From Dromaius novaehollandiae (lineage: Eukaryota > Chordata > Aves > Casuariiformes > Dromaiidae), in the NCBI RefSeq assembly GCF_036370855.1, contig NC_088130.1, positions 67,928,941-67,992,940 on the forward strand: a stretch of DNA of 64,000 nt, given 5' to 3'. Below are positions 10,790-24,400 of the stretch, piece by piece (position 1 is the stretch's first letter; each line of letters opens with the position of its first letter). Under the pieces are notes generated by a model. The model saw nothing but the letters and a program-made list of their open reading frames with translations, did not search any database and was not told the origin of the DNA. The translations under genes and the position numbers were made by a program.

Positions 10790-13780
10790 TTTCACTCTGT
10801 TATACAATGACACAGTAATGGCCAGCCCTGAGGGATTTCCTTGAGGAAAACTCGGCTGTTACTAAAATGGTAAGTTAATACCTACCAAGAACTCAGCCGC
10901 TGTTAGACTGAGGGACAGGCACGACAGGGAATAAAATATTACTATCACCATTCAAATATTTTTATTTGTAAAAACATAAATAAATAGACTTATCCTGAGG
11001 CTGCAGGAGAAGAGGCTCAGAGTAAAAGAAAAGAAAACCCTGCACACATCGATTCCTTCTTTACCATTTCTCCTAACAAATAGCCCAGTGCAGCTGTGCT
11101 GACAGGTAGCGGGGGCCATTCGGTGCAGCAGGGCTCATTGCCCCGACCTCGCAGAGACACAATACAAATCTGAGCGTAGACTCTGCCCTTCTGCGTTGAT
11201 TAAAAAAAAAAAAGACAACGAAAGAAAGAAAGAAAAGTTATGTAGCTAATAATGGGCTCTATTGTGCCATCAATTTTTTAAGCTTTAATGATTTCAGGAG
11301 GAAGTTCAGCTTAACAATCAATAGCACAATACGGCCAGTAGTATTTGGAGCAAATTTAACACACAGAGCCTGCTTTTCAAGAGCTGTGATTAGGTCTGGC
11401 GTGAAGGGGAGCTCGGTGGAAGGAGATTCCCCTTGCTCCGGGCGGCAGGGCGCTCCCAGCCCCTGCCTGGCTGGACTGTCCCCCTGTCCCACCCAGGTCC
11501 CCGGCGTATTTGGCCGGTGCAGTGCGAGCTCCCCCTCCTGTCTCGCCACGCCGCCTGTGCAGCCTGGGGACAGCCAGGACGCCACGGAGGAGTCAGGCCC
11601 TCTCCGAGCTGCGCGGGACGTGGCGAGCCGCCCCGGCCGCTGGCCCCGGGCTCCCCCGCAGCCGGGCCGAGCAGACCGCAGAGCTGCCGGACGCTCGCAG
11701 CCGGGCTCCTGCCGCCTCTGCCGAGGACGAGGTGTGAGCTCTCCCGAGACAGCGGTGTCTCCGAGACAAACGGCGGGCACGCGGAGGGGGATGCAAGCGG
11801 GCAGAGGCACCTTGGCCTCTCTCCTGCACACCTGATCCCAGCCTGGCTGCCTGGCGCACGTGGCTGAGACGCACTGCGTTGCACAGGCTCCGTGCTGCAG
11901 CAGGGGAAGCAGGACCTGGGCTTATCCAGGGGGGACCCTAGGCGCTTGGCGCTGAGCCAGCGTAAATGACCTCGCGATGTGGGGTGAAACCCATCAACAC
12001 CAGCAGGGACCATGCCTCACCCGAGGAGCCACCCTAAAGTGTCCACAAAACATGCCCAGCAGGGATCCTTGGCCATGCTGGACACATAGGCAGAGGAGAC
12101 GCAAACCAGTAAAGCTTATCCCGGACCCTGCAGTTTCAGATGCCACAACCGCCTCCACTCACGAGTTTGCACGGGCTCAGATGGCAACTGGATGAATTAA
12201 TGGAAGAAATATCCATCAAGAACTTCCAAATACAGCGAGGAGCCCCGAGACACAAATTGTTGCAATCTAGAGGAGTATTTTGGGAAAAAGCCCTACACAT
12301 TTACCCCATTGCTAAACTCCTCCCTCGGCATCCACTGATGGCCTGTCAGAGGTACTGGGCCGGCCGGACGCGTGCTTAGATCCAGGACATCCCTACGTGC
12401 TCGCCCCTCACAGGCACAGTTTAGCTTCCAGCAGACTCTCAATGCGAAGGACTCATTCCCTCATCGCACATGGAGGTCTGGAGATCAGCCTTTCCAAAGG
12501 CAGGCAGGATTCACCAGCTCCGTAAGGATTTCAGCAGGGCTGAGCAGCCCCTTCCCTTCCCCGTCCAGCCCCCCACCTCCCCGTGCTGCAGCAAAGCCCC
12601 TCCTCACCCCACTGGGGCAAATTCGCCGCAGACGGAGACTCATTTTCTTGAACACGGGAAGCGCATCTCCTCCAGCACCGGCTGGGACCCCCCATCTCCG
12701 GTCCAGCCCCTCCGCCACCCCGGAGCGCGGAGCGGGAGCCACCCGCAGTGACACCAGAGCACTGTCTCTCCCCAAAAGTCAAACCGGCCTCGTGCACCAT
12801 TCCCCGCCGGAGGCACGGGGAGTCGGGCAGTGCTTCAGCAGGCACCGAACAGGCCCCCTGAGATGGTGAAAGAAGATGAGAAAAAGAAATGGGCTTATTC
12901 CTGGTGGCAATCTGCTGCGACAGACACCTCCTCATAAACATAAAACGGAAGACATAAAGCAGGCAGGCTGTCATTTACAAGTAGTAAAAGACTGTCGCGT
13001 GAGTTAGGGATGCGCTGTGGCAGCTATATTAACTACACTGTTCTCGTTCGGGATTACATTCACTTTAGGATAAGAAATCACACGAAGTGACACTGCCAGA
13101 AACTTGGGTGGAAGTTCTCTCTCAATAAAAAAAATAATAATAATTATCGAATAAAAAGAATTGAGCCGTAAAGGTGAAAAATAACAGACCTTAAAGCCAG
13201 AAGTGACAACTGCAGCCATCTAGCCTGCCTCTGCATAACACGGCTATGGACTCGCTCCCGCCTCGAGCCCCGTAACTCCCACCCGGCGAGGGCAGGTCTC
13301 TTTAGAAAGCCACCCAGTGACAGCTGGGAATGACGGAAAAGCAGCCGGATGCACGGATAACTTGTGCTGCAAAGGTCAGCCACCCTCACTTTTAAAAATC
13401 CACACCTTCCCTCTTGTGTGTCTGAGCCTAGCCCTTGGTTTCCTCGCTCGCTGCTGAATCTCAGGGAGAAAGCATTTGCGGACAGCGGAGGGTGTAACCG
13501 TTTTTCCACCAGCCGGGAGATGGACAGGATGACCTAGCACTCCTCTGCTATCTCTATTATCTGTGATCCAGGGCACTGCAATATGTAGATTTTTTTGTGC
13601 AGCAGCGGAGAAGCTTCACGTGAGAAATTTCCTGCTCTGCGCTCTAAGCCTTCAGCTTGTAATTCTTTCGTCTCTCTTTTTCATACCGCTACTTACATGA
13701 AACCACAAAAATCAGACCAGCCTCAAAATAAAAAAAGATTATTTTCATTTTTTCTTTGATTTCCAAATTTCTCGGCTCCT
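10790..13780. other. noncoding DNA with two CpG-rich patches
   Basis: CpG-rich patches lie at about 11,400-11,880 and 12,360-12,860. Each has several overlapping open frames on both strands, which is what GC-rich noncoding sequence produces. A short (GAAA) microsatellite lies at about 11,219-11,236 and an A run at 11,203-11,213. No splice-site pair, recognised protein or RNA gene was found. Confidence 0.5.
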
Positions 13781-14745
13781 GCAGGAGGAGTCCGGAGCAC
13801 GCTCCAAGGGCTCAAGTTCAACCTCTCCGCCAATAATAAACAAACCCACGAGGCTGACGCGTTCCTCGGGCTCGGCGGGACGAGCGGGACCGCCAGCCCG
13901 CTTCCCGCAGGCTGCTTGCCCGGGGGGCACAGCCCGTGCCTCCCGTCCCGTCCCTGCCTCCGCACGCGAAGGCATCCGCTCCGGCAGCTCTGGGGACATC
14001 ACCGGGGAGGTGACAGCCCGTCCCCTCGCTGCGCCGGACGGGGGTACGTCCGAATGAAACCAGCGAGCGCGCCGGGGGGAACTGATGCTCGGTGCCAGCG
14101 CTTCGCTCAGCCCCAGAGCGCAGAAAGCGAGGGCGCCTCGCTGATACTCACTTTTAGACGGGGAGACGCGCGGTTTTGCCCGTTTCAACGCAGGCAGCGG
14201 CGGGCAGAGCGATGCGACCCAAGGGCAGGCAGAGCGAAAGCAGGACCCGGCTCCCGGTGCGCCGTCCTCCGCGGGGCTGTCCGGGGGATGCCGTCCACAC
14301 CGGCACCGGCGGCAGCAGGAGCCTGGCAGATTTTATTTGCTTTATTGCCGCCCCCCCCCGTCCATGCATGCTGCAAACAGGTGAAGCGAAAGCAGCTTTT
14401 TCACCCCCCCCCACTCCTTCCAGTCGGTCCTAATCTCGGCACGCCGGATAGGGATGGGGGGGGGCAGCGCATGTTGGGGGGGAATTGGGGTTTTTTTAGA
14501 GAGGGATAGAAAAGGGGGAAAAAAAACCTTACCGTCAAAAATGATAATTAGGAAGAGGGGGCACGAACGCTTTGCTCGGGAATGAGCGTTTCCAGGCAAA
14601 ACGCTGCCGGGAGGGGAAGCATCGCCCTCGCCGACGGGACGGGACGGGGCGGGGGGTTGGGGGGGGGGAAGGGGCAGCGCCGCGCACCTCGGGGCGGGCG
14701 GCGGCCGGAGCCACCTGCGCGGCGGGAGCCGTCGCCTCCCGCCCC

Positions 14746-14785
14746 GTCCCGTCCCGTCCCGTCCCGTCCCGCTCCGTCCCGTCCC
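14746..14785. repeat. GTCCC pentanucleotide microsatellite
   Basis: Eight consecutive five-base units of GTCCC run through this interval, the sixth changed to GCTCC. It lies inside the CpG island just downstream (on the minus strand) of the candidate donor at 14808. Read on the other strand it is GGGAC, which explains the Gly-Thr-Gly-Arg-Asp runs in minus-strand open frames. Being G-rich and short, it is likely to vary in length between individuals. Confidence 0.85.
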
Positions 14786-14808
14786 GCGGCGCCGGCGGCG
14801 GCACTGAC

Positions 14809-14900
14809 CTGCGGAGCGGCGCGCGGCTCCCGGCGGCTCGCGGCGGCTCGCGGCGGTGGGACGGCGGCGTGCGAAGGGCCCGGATGTCGGTAGCCCGCTC
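14809..14900 (-). other. possible 5' exon end, minus strand
   Basis: Read on the minus strand, CCGCAG is followed by GTCAGTGCC, a good donor, with the exon ending at 14809 and the intron starting at 14808. The upstream start is unknown; 14900 is only a nominal limit. It would be the non-coding or early-coding end of a first exon driven by the surrounding island. Alternative leftward donors at 14532 (GTAAGG after GACG) and 15404 (GTAAGT after a lone G) compete with it. No matching acceptor or product is identified. Confidence 0.25.
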
Positions 14901-15410
14901 CCTCCCCTCCGCGCGGCGCCGCTGGCCCCCCCCGCCGCCCCCCCCCCGCACCGCCACACCGCCGCCCGCAACCCGGGGCGGCCCCACCCCCGCGGGGCGG
15001 CCCCTCCGCTCCCTCCCTGCCGCCGCGCCGGGGCGGCCCCGTCACGGACCGCCGCCACAGCGGGGGGGGAGGGGGGGTGTCCGCCGCCGCCCGCCCCGTC
15101 GGGGCGCCGCGCGCTGCCACGTGGGACCGGCCGTTGGGGGGGGGGGGGGGCGACACCGCCCCTCCCCCCTTCCCCCGCGCGGCGGCGGCGGGCTTGACAG
15201 CTCCACGCGACCAAACAAACCGCGGCGGACGGGCGTGCGGCTGAGCCAATGGACGCGGCGGGCCGCTGCCAGGGGGCGGGGCGAAGCCCGCGGGGGGCGG
15301 GGCTCGGCGGCCGCCGGAGGGGCGCGCGGCGCTACGGCCGTTACAGCGGCGCAACGGCTGCTTGCCCCCTGCCCGCGGTGGGGGAGGGGGGGGGGGGGAC
15401 TTACCAAATA

Positions 15411-18400
15411 AACCCGCATATGGGAAAAAACACAGGGAGTCCCAGCTGCCGGAGTTACCCGCTTAGGGGTCTAGCAGCTCCGGACCCTCTCCGGGCCCCC
15501 TTTCCCTTTGCTTCTCCCTTCACTGCACTACGAGAGGGTTATTTCTTTTTTTTTAAGTTTTTCTTCTGAGAAAAACTTCCTGAAAGGATGAGTTTCCATT
15601 TCTCAGGGATCACAAGTTTGAGGTGGTGCCTGCCCTGTGTTTTCTTTTACTCGCTAACCTCATCCCTGCAGCCAGCCTGACAAAGCTGGCGGGTGATCCG
15701 GTGTCCGCGCCGCAGCCTCTCGCAACTGTGGGAGGATGAAATCTGACTATTGGAGGAACGTAGGCAAGGAATGCATCTAAACCCTACTTATTCCACGAAA
15801 TTAGGATAGTAATAACCCTGCTTTATGTGTTCAGTCAGATTGGTCCCAATATTTGCACGTTTCTGTTCCAAAGGAAGAACTGTAGAGGTCCTGACAGGAC
15901 TTGTCTGATGGTTTTGTTTGGGGGGGCTCTTGCTTGGCAGGGAGAGGTGGATTTTTTTAGCATCAGACCCAGCCAAAATCACAATTTGGTTTTATTTCAT
16001 CTGGCAACCCACCCTGTCATCGGTTTCTTCTCTCTTCATGCTTCCCCAGCAGGTCCAGAGTGCAGTAGGTGCAATGCTGAGTCATGGAAGAACGTGGTCA
16101 ACTTTAAGCACTGATGACAATCTTCACCCTCAATATCAGTCACCTTGGGAGAGGAGGTGGGGAATGTCCTACAGGTGTACATTTAGAAAATTTCCAGCAT
16201 ATTTACATGGTATTTTCCAAGATTTCTGTTTCACAGCACAAACTTTCATCAAATGTTTTCAAGGGAACATAATTTCAGGCTATTACTTTTGGGGATGTAG
16301 TTCTGAAATCCATCTGTTTCAGGTACAGTGGTGCTCTGACCTAGTCTGGATGCTGCTGTAAGACTGATTAAGGCCATCATTAACTGCTGATCCAACCTGG
16401 GATTTGACTCTGAATGCATTATTTAATCAAAACTCCCATTGATTTCCATGGAAATCCTCCATTGCTCATGCATTCTTGGATTCGAAGGGAAGGTTTAAAT
16501 TAGAAAGAATAGGAGCAGCTGCTGCGACTTTTCTCCACTAATGCAGGAATGTGTATTTCTGACAGAAAACTGGGGCAGGATTTTGGGATACCGCCCAAAG
16601 AACTGCCAAAAGCCGTCACACAGTAAACTATGCTGGAAGTCCTCTAGGCCACGCAGTTTTGGAGAGGAGGGATTCAGGGGGCTCACAGCTGTGAAGGTGG
16701 CCCTTTTCCTTCCTGGGATCAGCCCAGCTGCAGAAGCTGTGCCAGCCCTCAGGCTGAAGCAGGGGTTGTGGCAGCGAGGCTCTGCAGCCTGCTGGGGAGA
16801 ATCCCCACTGGCCCCTACAGAGAAGAAAACCCCCACACTTCATCCTGTTCTCTAGATCCAGGTTTAGCACCTGATTATTTTTAAAATAACAAGCTCATGT
16901 AAAACACACTTGACAGGAACAACGTGATGCTACCCCCTGATCTTCTTAGTACATGTCCTGCCTTCAAAATGCAGTAAGATCACACTGGCTTCTCAAGCAT
17001 TCAAACTCACCGCAGCAAAAGCATCTTTGAGAGAGTGTGTGACACAGGACAGACATGTGCTAACAACTTCTGCACGCCTGCATCTCCTGAACACTCACCA
17101 GCACAGCAGGCAGGATGCTACAAGGGATGGTAACTGTAGACAAGACATGTCACGAGGCAGAAAGTGCTACTGCAAAGAGAAATGGTGGGGGGCTGGGCAG
17201 AGATTGGTACCCACAGAGAGGTGAGCGAGTATGGAAGGACTGTTTTCACCAGCCTGGATCTTTCCCCATGGGAAAATAAAGCCAGGAAATACGTGTCCTT
17301 TCTGCCGCCTCTGGGACTGGGAGAGCTCTGTCAACATGGGTGTTTAGGAGCAGTTGTATCCGCTTGTGATTTTTCTCCCCCTGCCTAGCCACAGACAAAC
17401 TTGAGATGGGACTGAACCAAAGAAGACTTAGGCTTGAGGTTAAATACAGAGACACAACTCTTCCTGCTCTACTTTCTCTGCCTCTAGTTGTGTTAGGGCT
17501 CTGAGGACACTACTTGGCCTTAATTGCCCTGATCAGCCTCATCTCCACTCACCCATCATCTGCTCATTGGTCCAGGGACTGCACTTAATATCAAGCCTGG
17601 GCACCCAGGCTTTGCCACAGCTGTTTTTTAGGAGTATCTATGTCTAGTCCTGCTTGTTGTGCTGCTTCTTGGATGGATCCCAGACCTATGTTGTAGCCTT
17701 GTTTCCAGTCCTGTCTCTGGTCTGGACTCCCGCTGCTCCTGCCCAAGCTTCCTGGGTGGACCCTGGACCTGACTCATCCCCTCACCTTGCCTGGGACTGC
17801 TGAAAGGTCCTGTTACCAGTCCCCGGCCCTGCTGACCCTCTTCAGATCCTGTGGGACTGCATGCTGGTCAGCTGTGGTCACCCCTGGCTCACGGCTCGCC
17901 CTCCCTTACCGGGAGGGAGCACCAAACCTGACGGCACCATCGCACTGGGGAAACCTGTTGCACGAGCATCCTGGTCCTACTGAGCATGCCCTGCTTCTGG
18001 ACCACTCTCCCTACCTCTCTCACCAAGGTACGTTATGCATCTCTTGTGGCTGTTGGCCGTGTGAAGACTTTGGCATATGGCTTACAGGATCTGCAAGACC
18101 TGGCCATCCCTGCCATACTGCCATTTTTGCTCCTCTTCCTGCCTCTGCAGAGATTTGGCCAGCTCGGGTGTGCTAAGAGGCTTTCCCAGAAGGCTCTGAC
18201 AGGCCAGGTTTAGCCCTCCTGAGCAGACAGGGAAGGAGAACGGTAACTCAGCTGCATTACAGAGGGCTAAACTCTGACTGGCTTTTGCCTATAATGTGAT
18301 TGAGAGCGTGGGAATTGGCAGAAGAGGTAGAGAACTACCTCATCTTCATACACATAATCAATAGCAAATAATTACTTAAAGTGAAGTGGCTGATGGTGTT

Positions 18401-21400
18401 TTTGTAGGGCAAGACATGCCCTGCATTTTCAGTCTTTGATTCATACTGTTTAATATGCCATGAGATCGAGCTGAGTGAGTGACTCAAATTGTAAAAGCTC
18501 TCTGGTAGCTCCTAGCACTACCTCTCAGCAAGTGTGTCATGGTTGCTTCAGCAAGTCCCAGTCTGTTCTCCTTCCCGGCTCTGTAAGTCTTTACAACCCT
18601 GGTAGGGCAATCCCTGAGCGCAGACCTTGGCGGGATGGCATCAAAGCATGTGTGGTGCTTTTCCCTGCGTCCAGACACTCGCACAGGCTGGATGGATCCA
18701 GCCTGCCTGAGGCAGAGTGTGGGACAGCTCAGGCCCCCTGCAGAGATCCCATGTGGATGCGGAAGCCCAACAGCCAGCAGCGTGGACAGGAAACCCACAG
18801 CTCCGGGAGCTCGAGGTGCGTAGGCCCTCTTTGCCACCCACTCTGGCTTGCAGGGGAGATGAACCTAGCTTCTTTGATCGTGTTTATGTGAGGGTCTGGC
18901 TTTTACTATTTGAAGGTAGTGGCAGACAGAAAGCATCTCCTCTAAATTTACACTGCGACATCCATCACAGATACACATCAGTGCTTCTGAAGTGTCGGCC
19001 TTTTTAAATGCAGTATGCTGCCCGTTTGAGTGCTCCTGCTGAAGCGCAGGATTCTGCCAAGAAATCTAATGGTCCTTCTCTTATCGTTGTAACATTATTT
19101 GCTTTACTCCAATAACTTGGTAATTGATTTTGGTCTGGAGCTGCCTGTTCAACAGGTGACAAAGCTCCATATGATTTTTTTTCTTTGTCCTTTATTTATA
19201 AGTCCTTTATCAAGGATGCAGGAAGAGCTCCTTCATGGATAGCTCCTGTGTTCCCTTTGCAGTGGTCTGACAGCAGTCTAACTCTAACTGGAGCTATCCC
19301 ATCTTTCCTGCCAGTTTGTGGCGGAGGTCAGAGTGAGGCCTTGAAGAAAAGGTGAGAACTGAGGGTCACTGGTACCAGTCTGCTTTAGCTGAGAGGGAGA
19401 GGAACATGGAGGCAGGACAGGAACTGGCTTGGGGCTCTTGTGCTCTAGAGTAAACAGTGGCCTGCACTACCCTGAGTTTGTGCTGAGAAGGATTTGGAAG
19501 CACTCACACGCTGACCCGCAAGCTGGACTGCTTCTCAGTGGTTAATTACTGGCCCCCAGCACAGACCCCAAGCCCTCTTCTAACCAAGTCTGCCACCTCG
19601 AGCCCTCCCCACCCATAGGCAGCCTCAAATACTCAGTCTCACAACTACTGCTCTGGTCCCCTCACTATACCACGATACTTAATCCTTAACAGACTTGAGC
19701 CTGGTGCGTGGAAGTAAAACTTGGTTGGGGACTAACATGTTCAGCGCTATACGGTGCTCTCCATGTGGGCAGAGCCCTACCCTGGTTCCCAGAACGGGAA
19801 TACGTCTCGCACAGTGGGTGGCAGAGCTGGGGTAGTCAGGCTGGTGGACAGACTGCAGTAGGAGTCCCGTAAAGGTATACGAACTCAAGCCTGAAGCAGC
19901 CTGGCTTTGCCTGGGCAAGCTACCCTCATGATGATTATCCCAAGGTAATAACAGGACTGCATCATGGCCAGCTGGCTAAATGTCTCTGCATCCATCTGCA
20001 GTAGGAGACCCCCCGTGCAGTGTCAGGTCTCCTTTCCCTTCGCCTCGTCTCTCAAATGAAGTAGCAATCCTTTCTGCCTCCAACAGTGCTTAGCCCAAGA
20101 AACCTGCATTTTCGGTGTGCTCGTCAAAGGCTGCATTAGTATTGACGATAACGAAGTGTCCTTGGAGATGCAGAGAGGCAGCCATGGGTGTAACACTGGC
20201 TGCACTGATTTCGGATCCGTGCACCAACTGTTCCAACGTATCACTGAAATGTCACAGGGCAGTGAGGGATCTATCCTGCTTTGTGCAGTGGGAGGACCTA
20301 GACAGGAGAAGCCATGCAGTTGTGAAACAGCCTGGACGTGGGGGGGAACCTTGCATCCCTCCTTGCCAAAAGTGGCTTCAGTGACAAAATGCCGGTTGAG
20401 CTCAACAGGAGTGTGAAGGGTTACGGACACATGTGCGGTGACAGGCGGTCCTGGGCACAGCCGAGCTCGTTGCTGCAGAGGCCAGCCAACGGGGCTGACC
20501 TGATGTAACTGGGAGCAGAATCTGTCGCTGGACGCTTAGCTTAAAATGGCCCAGGGACTGAACAGATGGCTTCTCTTTATTTGCATGCTACTTGGATTTG
20601 TGAGTCAAGCAGAAGAATAACTTAATTTTTGACATTTTGCTTCTCCTCAGAGCCCAGCACAATTTATGTTATACTGGCATTTGTGTGAAGCGTGTTGCTT
20701 TAGGCACAAAACCCGTCCTGGCTTTAACCCTAAAAGGAGCCAAATAGGCAGGAACTGTATTCCTCTCTAGCTCTTTTGTAGGCTCTGCCAAGGGATATCG
20801 CACTTACACAATTACCAAAGAATCAGGAGAAAACAGTCATTTGGGGCTTGTGGAAGGAAGGGGCAGGCTGGAAGTTAAACTGGGCTGGAAAATATGCCAT
20901 TTGTAGGCCTGAAATGAGAGACTGTTTGTGGACAAGGTTTACCTACGATTAAAAATACCCTTCAAGGCCTGTGCAGTTAGTCTTGAGCAGAGGAGATAAA
21001 TTTAGTAGAGCCCTGTTCCTGCTGACATAAACTTAAGTGAAAATAATATATGGCAGGGACACAACTTCTGCAAGCCAATTAAAAGCCTGGCTGATCGCAC
21101 CCAAGGTGACAGTTGCCATGACTAGTGTGTCTGTGTGCCACCCCTTCCAGGGGAAAAAAACCCAGATCCTGCTTGGCTGTACATCATAATTCCTGTACCT
21201 GCAACAGCTAATGGTGATTCTCTGATAGTCTGAGCCGTAGGAGTTTGTCCTCTTGGCCATATTAGCTGTGTCCACTCTCCCCAGTAATCCTGTATCGTCA
21301 CATATGTAATAGTCCATGGGTTTGACTATACGTCAATAATAAATGTCACAGGATAAGAGAATAAAGCACATCTTCTGGCCTGACTGTAACATGTGGGAGT

Positions 21401-24400
21401 TAACCTGAGCAAGGACTTCACGCTTTGGCCAGTATAAACATCAGTGTTTTTTGAAGGCTGTATCTGAAATACTTGATGCAAAGATGTGCTCCCGGCTTTC
21501 CAGTGCTCAAAGTGCAATTCTCCTTCCCTCATAATTTTAAGTCAAGTATCAGGCATACTTAGGGAAACTAGTTTGTGTGGGGGATTTAAAGCAGGAGGAG
21601 CAGGGAAATCTGCGCTGCTGACGATACAAAGAAGCTGTGGCTCTGATCTGTTTTCCAGGTGGTTTTCGGTGTCTCTTGCCTTCACTGTGATCCCCCTCTT
21701 GTGGCTAGTCCAACTGCTGCAAATTCCCCCGCCTGCGTCTGCCAAGGCTCAGTTGTATTAGGTTACTCACCCAGTGCAGCTGAAATATGGTGGCTTAATA
21801 TGTAACTACCCTTCAGTTGAGCTGCTGTGGGTCCCACTATAAGATAACCAAAATCATGAGACAAAGTGCATTGGCTTAAACTTCTTTTGTTGACAGTTAT
21901 CCCGGCATCATAAGTTACCAGCTGTCTTGTAGGTGCTGACCTTGTGTAAACTCTTTAACATGCTCCAGTTGTGACGTAAAACATGTGGTTTAAACCACCT
22001 TCATGGCAAGTTAAGCTGACACATTTCCCTTCACCGCATGGGCAGGCTGGGAGCACAAACACAAACAATTTAGCAGCCCAGATTATGGGCCATAATTTCT
22101 TACGTTACAGTAACTTGGTCTCATCTGATCATATACTTGAACCCTTGAGATTTGGCCCAAGCCGTGAGTGAATAAAACAGGCCTGGAGCACGAGTGATTG
22201 CAGTATTGCGTGGGTGCAGATAGGGTTTTAGATCCCCCTTATCTGATCCCCTCTACCATTCCCTGTGGAGTAAAAAGTGCATTGTGGTTCTGGTCACATT
22301 AAGCCTGTCATTTTGAAGACGGGGCTCAGCCCTGTGTTCACATAAAGGTCCTTAGGTTGGGAACCACGGCACCTGGACTCTGATTCAGTTGGGCTAGCTC
22401 ATAGTTTTGCCAGCGTCTTCAAGGAGGCCAGGATTTTTTCAGATTGAATCCTACAGCCGACTGTCAAATGGCCGTTCAGGGTCAGATCCTGCTATTCACT
22501 CTCCTTCAGCCCCCGTGGCTTTTCAGTGCTTCAAGGAGATGGGATGGGTAGGCCATGATCCCTGTCCTCTCCAGGATCCATACATGTGTTCAGAATCAGG
22601 CTCTGGGTATCCAGCACTGAGACCTCCTTGACTCTCCTTGTAACTTTTCACCTCCTGTTTTTGGTTTCAGAAACAAAACGACTGATGTTGAAATAGCCTG
22701 GCATAGGGGAATGCCATTTGTTAGACACGACACAAACGTACCATGGTGTTTAATTGTTTTCTTCATAGTTGTCACTGGGTGAGACTCACCACAGCGCAGG
22801 GCCTGCACAAGAACCCATCCACAGCTGTAACCCTGCGTATAGCCGAAGGGCTGGTGCGGTTGGTTAGCAGCAGCGGGACTGTGCTGCGTGGTGAGGATAA
22901 AGAAGATGCGCTCCCTCTCGTGGCTATGCTTTCACTCCCGATTCCTAGAGCGGATGATTGGGGTCCATAAAGCTTCATCATGTTTACAGGGCAAATCCGT
23001 GGCTGGTGCAAGTCCCCTGCACATCCAGAGTGAGCAGCACAGCAGAGCCCACCACTTAAGGCTCTGGTAATTCTGCTTATAGTTTTGCCAAACTTTAATT
23101 GTTTGGGCTCAAATTTTTCCATGCCAGATGTCTGCCTCAGGCTGAAATTCTCGACAAAGTTTCAGCCAAACTATTTTCCTCATTTCCAAGAATGAGGAGA
23201 AAGCACAGTATTTTGCCCAGATTTTGAAATGAAATAATTCCATGAAACTGTTGTGAGAGAAAAGCCTCCAGTTATTGGAGCAGCAGCACGAAATTTGGCC
23301 CTGCTGTCAAAAAGTGCCATTTGCCACTTCCAGGAAAGTTTGTTTAACTTTGAATTGGTTAGAAGCTCTGCAAATCATGGTTTGCATGTGCTCAACAGAT
23401 CTGGTCACAGATTAGCAACTCTGTTCTCTGAAGACTGTCTGCAACAGGCACGCTCCAGGCCAGGCCTGCAAAGGCCTGAGCATGAAATGGCTCCTTCCAG
23501 CCCTGGAAATAAGAACTGGGGACGTGAGGCAAGCTGGGGGCAGCAGATGGGTCCAGAGGTGAGCGTGGGAGGTGCTGGGCCAGGGCTGTCACGGATCTAT
23601 TTATGAATGGGAAAGTATAGCAAGTTAAGAGATGCTCCCGTGAGAGGTGCCGGACCCGGGGTCCTCTCCCTGCTCCTCCAGAAACGCTTCCCCTTGCTGG
23701 CAGAGGCAGGAAGGGCAGGTGCCCTGGGCCTTGCTGTGTCCATGGGCACATCCACTGTCTGCAGGCAGCAGTGCAGCATTATGCAGAGACACAGGGCAGG
23801 CTGGCTGCTGTTGTGCGCCGCGCTGCTCCTCCTGGCACCCCCGCCTCCAACATCTAAAGCTTGCACTGAGTGTCTGGACACCACCCCACAGCGTGCCCTG
23901 TGGACTTGCATGCAGATAGCATCTGACTCGCTCTTGTCCTGGCAAGAAGATTGTCTTCCTTTATAATGCTGAAAACCAGATGCCAAAATGCGCTTTTGCC
24001 ATCCAGTGGAGGCAAGATTGTTAAGAGAGGAGGCGTTGACATGAACTGCCTTTGGGGGAAATGGCACAGAGAAGCGTCCCCAGTTCAAGAGGCTGTCTGA
24101 GTTTAGCAGTAGTCTCCTGTTCCCAGGCCCTGGGCCAGGGTAGATTGGCTGCAATGTACTTTGGGAATGAAGATTTTTGCCTCCAGGAGAAAGACTCTGC
24201 CGAGAGTCCCTCTTAAGCTCATCCACATAAAGGCACTGGTGCCAGTTCCTCAGATGGGCTTGTTGCTGGCCCTCCTGGGATATAGCAAAAACTGCTGTTA
24301 GCAGGTGCAATCAAGAAATACCAGTGTGGGGACAGAAAGGGGTAGAGAGGTTGGAGGAGTTCATGGATCTAGATTTGCTCGTGCAGAGTAAGTAGCCTGA

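Larger units (their letters stand above)
13780..15410. promoter_or_regulatory. strong CpG island, probable promoter
   Basis: This is a dense CpG island, most intense at about 14,600-15,375. It holds a CCAAT box at 15246-15250 and GC boxes (GGGGCGGGG type) at about 15272-15282 and 15293-15303. A CTCF-like phrase, CCAGGGGGCGGGG, starts near 15269, and G/C homopolymers include 15 G at 15136-15150. The features fit a TATA-less vertebrate promoter. Direction is not proven: three donor-like sites read leftward (GTCAGT at 14808, GTAAGG at 14532, GTAAGT at 15404), so a minus-strand gene is favoured. The 268-290-codon frames on both strands are composition artefacts. Confidence 0.7.

Noticed and set aside
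14342-15411. Open frames of 268-290 codons on both strands
   Set aside because: They lie in the CpG island, overlap one another on opposite strands, and are made of Gly, Arg, Pro and Ala runs dictated by GC composition and by the GTCCC repeat. No domain is visible.
17560-18180. Possible LTR or tandem element made of CTGGACC-type words
   Set aside because: The words recur but without a regular unit or recognisable termini. It is mentioned only as a landmark.
23597-24310. 237-codon minus-strand frame
   Set aside because: It overlaps the plus-strand signal-like ORF and has no domain or splice context.
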